Shown one piece after another: positions 7,340 through 11,970 of a stretch of DNA of 11,970 bases. Positions within the stretch are counted from its first letter, which is position 1, and each line of letters opens with the position of its first letter. The position numbers and the translations under genes are program-made. The notes beneath the pieces are model-generated. The model made no database searches. It was not told the DNA's origin and was given only the letters and a program-made list of their open reading frames with translations. This DNA is from an uncultured Allomuricauda sp. (GTDB taxonomy: Bacteria; Bacteroidota; Bacteroidia; Flavobacteriales; Flavobacteriaceae), in the NCBI GenBank assembly GCA_937911965.1, contig CALDPL010000339.1, positions 1-11,970 on the forward strand. The letters run 5' to 3'.

Positions 7340-9403
7340 CTACAAAAAAAGGCTAAAGCCAAGACTTCCGTAGAAGTTCCTGCCATTGCCCGGATAAAAG
7401 TAACGGGGGGGATTGCTCCCGAATCCGACCGCATTGATCAGGACCGAGGCTGCGTAATTGGTATCAAAAATATTGTTGATCCCCGCGCCGAAACTCAACT
7501 TGAGCTTCGCACCCAAGGGGAGGGAAGACCTGGCTGATAGGTTGAGGATGTTATGGGCATTACTATAGGCCGTATTGGCATCGGTCAGGGGGATTTTATC
7601 CACAAATTGATGGGTCAGGTGCAGGGAGCCCAATCCCGAATGCTCAAGATCCATCCCTGAACTCAGCCTATGCTTGGGGACCCCGGTCAGGGGATTGCCG
7701 CTGTGGTCAAGTTCCCCATCCCGGAAATCCACAAATTTATGATCGTTCAAGGTATAGGACATATAGGGGAGCACAGAAAGGGTATTTGAAAGGACAATCC
7801 GGTACCTGGCCTCCAGTTCAAGGCCTTGATGCCTTGTTTTTCCGGCATTTCTGCCAATATATTGATCATCCCCGACTCGTTGGGCCACCAAAAGGTCCTT
7901 GATGTGCATCAGGTACAGGGTTCCCTCCACCCTCAAGGCTCCATTCAATAGATCAAAGGCCACGCCCGCCTCATAGCTCATTCCCTTCTCCTGTTCGATA
8001 TACGGGTTCACCACCCCTTCGGGGTTCAGGGTCTCTTCCAGCCCGGGATTGGAAAAACCACGGCTTGCACTGACAAACATATGTCCGGTTTTCAATGGAT
8101 GTCGCAACTGCAGGCTGGGAGATGCTATGGGACTGAAATCCCGTTTGGCCGACTTGTTTGCTTCCCCCGTATTGAATCGATCCCTATAATCGTATTTCGT
8201 TTTGTTCAAATTGACCCCCACTTGGGCGGAGAGCTTCCCCGCCAATGGAAATTCATAGCTCCCAAAAAGATTGAACTGATTGCGATGCTCAATGTTTTTG
8301 CTCAATCGCTCCCCCTCCAGACTCCCCTGACCCTCATTGTCTTGGTATAAGTTTTCTATGGTTCCCCAATGGTAACGGTCCCTGTAGAGTTCCCCTCCCA
8401 GGGCAAACCGTCCCTTGAGAAACTTCCCATTGAACACCGTTCTGGCCCCATACCCGTTGGTGAACTCATCCAGGATATTGAAGGGCCTGGGCTCATAATG
8501 GTCCAGGTAGGTATAAAATATGCTGCTGCTGTTGCGCAGTGACCCCTTAAAATTGTGGGAATAGGTCAATCCCGCCAAAGTGTATTTGTTGGCCTCATAC
8601 CCCTGGGCCGCCAGCCAATTGGCATCCGCCTTGGTCGGATCGTGCTCCAAATCGTCCCGGTTCAGGGAGCTGGGAATTTGTGCCACATAATCGATATGAT
8701 TCAGCAAAAGGTCCAATTTGCCATGGTCCCCCAGGCGAATGGAGCTGGTGAGCAACAGCCCGTCCTTTTCAAATTTGTTGTTTTCCCGGTATCCCTCGGT
8801 CTGCAAGCGGTTATACCCAAGGCTTATATTGAAGTTCCCATCGGAATGCCGAAAGGCCATATTGTCCTTGAACATGCCATAGGAGCCCAGGGTGGCGTTG
8901 TTCACAAAATAGGTGCCCCCGACCTCAGGGATCTTGGTGTTCAATATAATGGCCCCGCCCAAATTGGTTCCATGTGCGGTTCCCTTGGGCCCCTTGATCA
9001 CTTCAATGCCCTCCAAGTTTTCCAGATCGTATGCCTCCAATTCCGAAAATCCCGTTCCATTGGTTACCGGAATATTGTTGAAGTACATCCTGAGTTTATC
9101 GGTACCGTATAAGGTTCTTGCCCCTATGCCCCGGATGGTGATCCTATTGGTGTTCATGGTCCCCGAGAGCAGGTATACCCCCGATATTTGATTGATGGAT
9201 GAGGCGAGGTCCAAGGGCCCGTTGCGCTGCAGGTCTTTAACGGCCAGCAAGCTCGAGGGGGTCAATCCCAAGGCCTGTTTGACCGTTCCCCTTTCGGTAA
9301 GGACGACCTCCCCCAAATTCGTTATGGAGTCCCTGTCCCTTTGTTGGGCATGGAACAGGTTGGGGAGAGCCAAAAAAATCAAGGTCAAAGGCAAAAATCT
9401 CAT
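7340..9403 (-). CDS. TonB-dependent outer-membrane receptor
   Basis: This 687-residue outer-membrane transporter is energised by TonB-ExbBD. It has a signal peptide (MRFLPLTLIFLALPNLFHAQ), then a TonB-box-like GEVVLTE (31-37). The plug domain covers about 50-156: ASSINQISGVYLLSG, NRITIRGIGARTLYGTDKLR, FNNIPVTNGTG, LEGIEVIKGPKGTAHGTNLGGAIILNT. The rest is the beta-barrel, with a conserved C-terminal part (NIFDTNYAA, YYPGNGRNFYGSLGF-like end). There is no carboxypeptidase-regulatory extension and no SusD neighbour, so this is the compact siderophore/iron-chelate type rather than SusC. The ligand cannot be named. The ATG at 9401-9403 is preferred: the longer frame would start at a TTG inside a perfect -7 promoter element. 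It is divergent from the RidA-like gene and convergent with eamA. Confidence 0.92.
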   Translation of the reverse strand: MRFLPLTLIFLALPNLFHAQQRDRDSITNLGEVVLTERGTVKQALGLTPSSLLAVKDLQRNGPLDLASSINQISGVYLLSGTMNTNRITIRGIGARTLYGTDKLRMYFNNIPVTNGTGFSELEAYDLENLEGIEVIKGPKGTAHGTNLGGAIILNTKIPEVGGTYFVNNATLGSYGMFKDNMAFRHSDGNFNISLGYNRLQTEGYRENNKFEKDGLLLTSSIRLGDHGKLDLLLNHIDYVAQIPSSLNRDDLEHDPTKADANWLAAQGYEANKYTLAGLTYSHNFKGSLRNSSSIFYTYLDHYEPRPFNILDEFTNGYGARTVFNGKFLKGRFALGGELYRDRYHWGTIENLYQDNEGQGSLEGERLSKNIEHRNQFNLFGSYEFPLAGKLSAQVGVNLNKTKYDYRDRFNTGEANKSAKRDFSPIASPSLQLRHPLKTGHMFVSASRGFSNPGLEETLNPEGVVNPYIEQEKGMSYEAGVAFDLLNGALRVEGTLYLMHIKDLLVAQRVGDDQYIGRNAGKTRHQGLELEARYRIVLSNTLSVLPYMSYTLNDHKFVDFRDGELDHSGNPLTGVPKHRLSSGMDLEHSGLGSLHLTHQFVDKIPLTDANTAYSNAHNILNLSARSSLPLGAKLKLSFGAGINNIFDTNYAASVLINAVGFGSNPPRYFYPGNGRNFYGSLGFSLFL

Positions 9404-9445
9404 GGATCGATCATTATTTGGTTCAGGATTTGGTGATGGAAGATA

Positions 9446-9489
9446 CAAAGATAGGTACCTTGCAGGTCATCACGGCATCAAAACCTATC
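9446..9489 (-). promoter_or_regulatory. Candidate promoter and operator of the TonB receptor gene
   Basis: On the minus strand TATCTTTG (9446-9453) is a perfect TAnnTTTG -7 element, 43 bp before the chosen ATG. Immediately upstream and overlapping it is a 7-bp inverted repeat: GATAGGT at 9450-9456 and ACCTATC at 9483-9489, with a smaller palindrome ACCT-TGC-AGGT (9457-9467) inside. The arms would cover the -10 to -45 region, a place where a repressor could act. It does not resemble a Fur box. Confidence 0.45.
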
Positions 9490-9523
9490 CTGGGCAAACC
9501 TTTCATCCAGAGGTGGGCGACAC

Positions 9524-9544
9524 GGCCTGGTTTCCGGACAGGCC
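9524..9544. repeat. GC-rich hairpin in the divergent tonB-receptor/ridA region
   Basis: GGCCTG (9524-9529) pairs with CAGGCC (9539-9544) around a 9-base loop. It is flanked by an 8-base direct repeat, TCATCCAG, at 9503-9510 and 9545-9552. It could be part of a structured 5' leader of the RidA-like gene. I could not match it to a known riboswitch. Confidence 0.35.
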
Positions 9545-9605
9545 TCATCCAGGCACAAAAGGTGGGGGAAGTTTTGTCCAATACATAATCAAAAAAAGCA
9601 AAACC

Positions 9606-10234
9606 ATGAAACATACCTTTGCATTGCTTATCTTGGTCTTGGTTGGCTGCTTTTCATGCCAACCCAAGGCCGAAGCGCCAACGGAACCCGAAAACCATAC
9701 CACAATGCCAACAACACAGGATCCCGAATACGATCCCGAGGCCAAATTAAAGGAATTGGGCATTGCCCTGAGCGAGCCCTCCTCCCCTGTGGCCAACTAT
9801 GTCAATGCCGTTCGCGTCGGCAATACGCTCTACCTCTCCGGCAAGGGCCCGCTCAAGGGCGATGGGGAGAATATTACGGGCAAGGTGGGCACGGACCTCA
9901 GCATCGAGGAAGGCTACCAAGCAGCCAGGATCACGGGAATCAACCAACTCTCCGTCCTCAAAGCGGAACTGGGCAATCTCAATCGGGTCAAACGAATCGT
10001 AAAGGTTCTGGGCATGGTCAATGCCGCCCCTGAATTTACGGACCAGCCCAAGGTCGCTTCGTCCAGGCGGCGGGCGACTTCGAGGCGATCCCGGCTGTGA
10101 TCAACGGCTGTTCGGACCTGATGGTGGAGGTGTTCGGCCAGCGGGGCAAACACGCCCGATCTGCAGTGGGCATGGGATCCCTTCCCGGCAATATAGCCGT
10201 AGAAGTGGAAATGATCGTCGAGATCGAGGAGTGA
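9606..10234 (+). pseudogene. RidA-family (YjgF/YER057c/UK114) lipoprotein, frameshifted
   Basis: The gene starts with a lipoprotein signal peptide (MKHTFALLILVLVGC, lipobox LVGC, Cys15) and a low-complexity linker. The RidA-like domain runs from about residue 45: PVANYVNAVRVGNTLYLSGKGPL, GKVGTDLSIEEGYQAARITG, VKRIVKVLGMVNAAPEFTDQPKV. Family members normally continue straight into INGCSDLMVEVFG. Here the frame ends in a TGA at 10098-10100. The expected remainder (INGCSDLMVEVFG, GKHARSAVGMGSLPGNIAVEVEMIVEIEE) is present in another frame up to the stop at 10232-10234. Forty-four extra bases separate the two: GC, then 14 codons reading FVQAAGDFEAIPAV, a second diverged version of the preceding MVNAAPEFTDQPKV. 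The full-length protein would be an exported relative of 2-aminoacrylate/imine deaminases. As written the gene makes a 164-residue truncated product. A sequencing or assembly artefact is possible. Confidence 0.82.
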
Positions 10235-10337
10235 TCTAGTAATGACCCAGGGGCCAAAAGGAGGGGGATGGGAACTACCGACCTTCTTTCAGGAGTTCAT
10301 CGGGTGATGCGCCTGTCAATGGCCCGCTTTAATTGAC

Positions 10338-11282
10338 TTACCAAGGGTTCAATCCAAGCAGCTTCTTGCCCAGTTCGGACAATTCCGCGATGGGGTACTT
10401 TTGTTCTCGCTTCAGGGGATCCCCGGGATAGGCGTCATCCTGTGGGGCCAAACGGTCATGCCAGGCATTGACCCTCCACTGTCTAAGTTCTTGATGGTCC
10501 CAATCCGCCGGTATCATGGTAATATATTGAGCAAGCCGTACCTTGTCACTGTGATTGGGACGGATGCCATGGGGTTGTGAACTGTTAAAGATCATCAAAT
10601 CCCCGGCCTCCATCTTTACCTTGGTGGGCGAAAAGCCGGTAATGTCCGGTTTAAAGCGATTTCTGTCCTTGGGCTGGCCCAGCTTCCAAGTGTCATAGGT
10701 CCTGTAAAGTTCAGGGATACATTGAAATCCTCCCATATTGGGATCCCTCTGATCGACCAGGGCCAATACCCCCTGTACGTATTGTGGTTTGGTTTCCGGG
10801 TCGTAATCCCAATGGATGAACCCTTTGTACTCGTGCCCGGGCCGTACCGGGAAGTTCATGTTTGCCCGATCGATGCTCACCCATAGTTTTTCGGTGCCCC
10901 AAATATCGGCGAAAGCTTGATGGATCCGCTCATTTTGGCGGTTGTTCCAGAGAATTTGATTGTTGTAGACCTCCACCATGCCGGAATTGTTCAGTTCCTT
11001 CAATTTATGATGGGTATCCGCGGTCTTGTACCAGGTTTCGGGGTCCTCGGGATCCTTGCATTCATAGTCCCAAAGAAAGGCAGCGCTCTTGGCGGCCTGT
11101 TCTCTCGAAATTGCATTTTTAACGATCACATAGCCGTTGTCTTTCCAAAACCTCCAATCTTCTTCTGACAACACCCGCAAAGGTTCGCCTTTGGAGCGAT
11201 CCGATAGTTTGGGTCTGTTCCTGGTTCTCAATGAAGGGTCTCCGGGCATGGCCTGTACTTCCTTTTTTGCAAGGGTTTCCAT
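10338..11282 (-). CDS. PhyH-family Fe(II)/2-oxoglutarate-dependent dioxygenase
   Basis: This 314-residue cytoplasmic protein has the phytanoyl-CoA dioxygenase (PhyH) jelly roll: DWRFWKDNGYVIVKNAISREQ (42-62) is the usual opening of the family. The iron-binding facial triad is visible as His157 and Asp159 in FIHWDYD, and His238 in SSQPHGIRPN. Arg249 (KVRLAQYI), 11 residues after the distal His, is placed to bind the 2-oxoglutarate carboxylate. It should therefore hydroxylate or oxidatively cleave a small substrate. The substrate is unknown; the PhyH family is broad (phytanoyl-CoA, ectoine, phosphonates, sugars and others). The first 35 residues are polar and likely disordered. It is transcribed divergently from an AraC-family regulator across 154 bp, so control by that regulator is likely. 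Confidence 0.88.
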   Translation of the reverse strand: METLAKKEVQAMPGDPSLRTRNRPKLSDRSKGEPLRVLSEEDWRFWKDNGYVIVKNAISREQAAKSAAFLWDYECKDPEDPETWYKTADTHHKLKELNNSGMVEVYNNQILWNNRQNERIHQAFADIWGTEKLWVSIDRANMNFPVRPGHEYKGFIHWDYDPETKPQYVQGVLALVDQRDPNMGGFQCIPELYRTYDTWKLGQPKDRNRFKPDITGFSPTKVKMEAGDLMIFNSSQPHGIRPNHSDKVRLAQYITMIPADWDHQELRQWRVNAWHDRLAPQDDAYPGDPLKREQKYPIAELSELGKKLLGLNPW

Positions 11283-11320
11283 ATCGTTTTTGTTTTAAGG
11301 TTAATGTGTTCCCATTCTTC

Positions 11321-11361
11321 TATCGGGACAAAATTGGGAATATGGGACAGCTTTTGGTTTA
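11321..11361. promoter_or_regulatory. GGGACA direct repeats in the phyH-araC divergent region
   Basis: TATCGGGACA (11321-11330) and TATGGGACA (11341-11349) are near-copies 19-20 bp apart, each followed after a short gap by TTGG. AraC-family proteins usually bind direct repeats about two helical turns apart, so this is a candidate binding site for the neighbouring regulator. It lies about 40-70 bp before the dioxygenase start and about 90-115 bp before the regulator's own start. Confidence 0.4.
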
Positions 11362-11378
11362 ACCCCACTACCCATTTC

Positions 11379-11410
11379 TTGCTCTGTATTGACAACTATT
11401 GCTAATTTTG
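11379..11410 (+). promoter_or_regulatory. Candidate promoter of the AraC-family gene
   Basis: TTG at 11379-11381 and TAATTTTG at 11403-11410 match the Bacteroidota -33/-7 pattern with a 21-bp spacer. The -7 element ends 26 bp before the ATG, leaving a short leader. Confidence 0.5.
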
Positions 11411-11436
11411 GATGTAATTGCTCATAATTTAGTGAT

Positions 11437-11970
11437 ATGAAAATCATAAAGGAAGAAATTGTCATTGACCCGATGCGTTCCTTCAAAATCTTTTCGCCCA
11501 GACTCAGGAATTACTTTTATTGGCATTATCATCCTGAAATTGAATTGGTTTTTGTAGAGGCCACCCACGGAATACGACATGTGGGAAAAAACATTTCAGA
11601 TTTTGTCGGGAGCGACCTGGTCCTAATCGGCCCCAATGTACCCCATCTCAATTTTGACTATGGAATCCAGACGGACTACCATCAAATTGTGGTACAGTTC
11701 CATGAGGACTTCCTTGAAAACAACATAGTCCACGTACCGGAATTCAGAACCATGGCCACTTTAATGAAGGAGGCCTCTCTGGGCCTGTCCTTCTACGGTA
11801 AGACCAAGGAAAGGGTAGTGAGTAAATTGAAGGATATCAATCGGAAAGACCGCTTTTCTTCTCTTATGGACCTTATGGGGATCTTGCAAGTCCTGGCAAA
11901 CTCCCCTGAGGTTGAACGACTCAACCGGGAAGATACCAGTGTGAAATTCTACCTGAAGGACAAGGTAAGA
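11437..11970 (+). CDS. AraC-family transcriptional regulator, N-terminal part (runs off the window)
   Basis: An open frame from ATG 11437 runs 178 codons to the window end without a stop. The N-terminal half is a cupin sensor domain: YFYWHYHPEIELVFV (26-40) with the HxHPE motif typical of AraC-type effector domains, then a glycine-rich turn (GSDLVLIGPNVPHLNF). The helical linker region follows (SSLMDLMGILQVLANS), and SVKFYLKDKVR lies just before where the two C-terminal helix-turn-helix motifs should begin. The DNA-binding domain itself is outside the window, so the AraC assignment rests on the sensor domain and layout. It probably responds to a sugar or other small metabolite and controls the divergent dioxygenase gene. 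MKIIKEE is preceded by a good promoter at short distance, which supports the start. Confidence 0.85.
   Translation, partial: MKIIKEEIVIDPMRSFKIFSPRLRNYFYWHYHPEIELVFVEATHGIRHVGKNISDFVGSDLVLIGPNVPHLNFDYGIQTDYHQIVVQFHEDFLENNIVHVPEFRTMATLMKEASLGLSFYGKTKERVVSKLKDINRKDRFSSLMDLMGILQVLANSPEVERLNREDTSVKFYLKDKVR

Noticed and set aside
7340..7365. Hairpin GGCT-TT-AGCC followed by T7 at the end of the TonB receptor gene
   Set aside because: Only 4 bp with a 2-base loop, and it is part of the codons for the last residues; not a credible terminator.
4229..9448. A complete polysaccharide utilisation locus around the GH43 enzyme and the TonB receptor
   Set aside because: No SusD-like gene, the receptor is not SusC-like, it is on the opposite strand, and no further carbohydrate enzymes are in the window.
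9500..9560. Possible SAM-type riboswitch before the RidA gene
   Set aside because: Only the ATCCAGAG..GG..G start is similar; the conserved GCAACC and the remaining stems are missing.

Overview
The window looks like a piece of a Flavobacteriia (Bacteroidota) chromosome, probably a marine flavobacterium. Evidence: candidate promoters of the TAnnTTTG type and almost no Shine-Dalgarno sequences before the starts; a secreted GH43 glycosidase, a TonB-dependent receptor and a cupin-type AraC regulator close together; and encoded proteins of flavobacterial character. The genus cannot be fixed from the sequence.

Layout. (1) 1-121: the 3' part of an initiator tRNA (CAT), missing only its first three bases, followed by a strong hairpin. 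(2) 122-655: AT-rich DNA without a convincing gene, ending in an array of TTATTTAAA half-sites. (3) 656-3433: an accessory block with a class II Fic AMP-transferase and a divergently oriented hipB-hipA pair under a promoter flanked by a 12-bp inverted repeat. Its position beside a tRNA, AT-rich leaders and two autonomous protein-modifying enzymes suggest an island or insertion hot spot. (4) 3641-4228: an exported TlpA-like thioredoxin. (5) 4457-7250: a secreted GH43 beta-xylosidase/arabinofuranosidase-type enzyme, then an EamA-type exporter on the same strand. (6) 7340-9403 (minus): a TonB-dependent outer-membrane receptor. It is divergent from a RidA-family lipoprotein gene at 9606-10234, which is frameshifted at a chimeric-looking junction. 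(7) 10338-11282 (minus): a PhyH-type Fe(II)/2-oxoglutarate dioxygenase, divergent from an AraC-family regulator that begins at 11437 and runs off the window.

How the genes may work together. HipA and HipB form a self-contained toxin-antitoxin-like unit with translational coupling (ATGA overlap). Fic has its own operator-like array and an in-chain inhibitory motif. The dioxygenase and the AraC regulator share a 154-bp divergent control region with GGGACA direct repeats. This suggests that the regulator senses the dioxygenase's substrate or product. The GH43 enzyme, exporter, receptor and RidA lipoprotein have no SusD partner or other PUL hallmark, so I see no complete polysaccharide utilisation locus.

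The most unusual observations are the phased half-site array at the fic promoter and the RidA gene. In the latter, one 14-residue segment is present twice in two diverged versions with a 2-base frame break between them.
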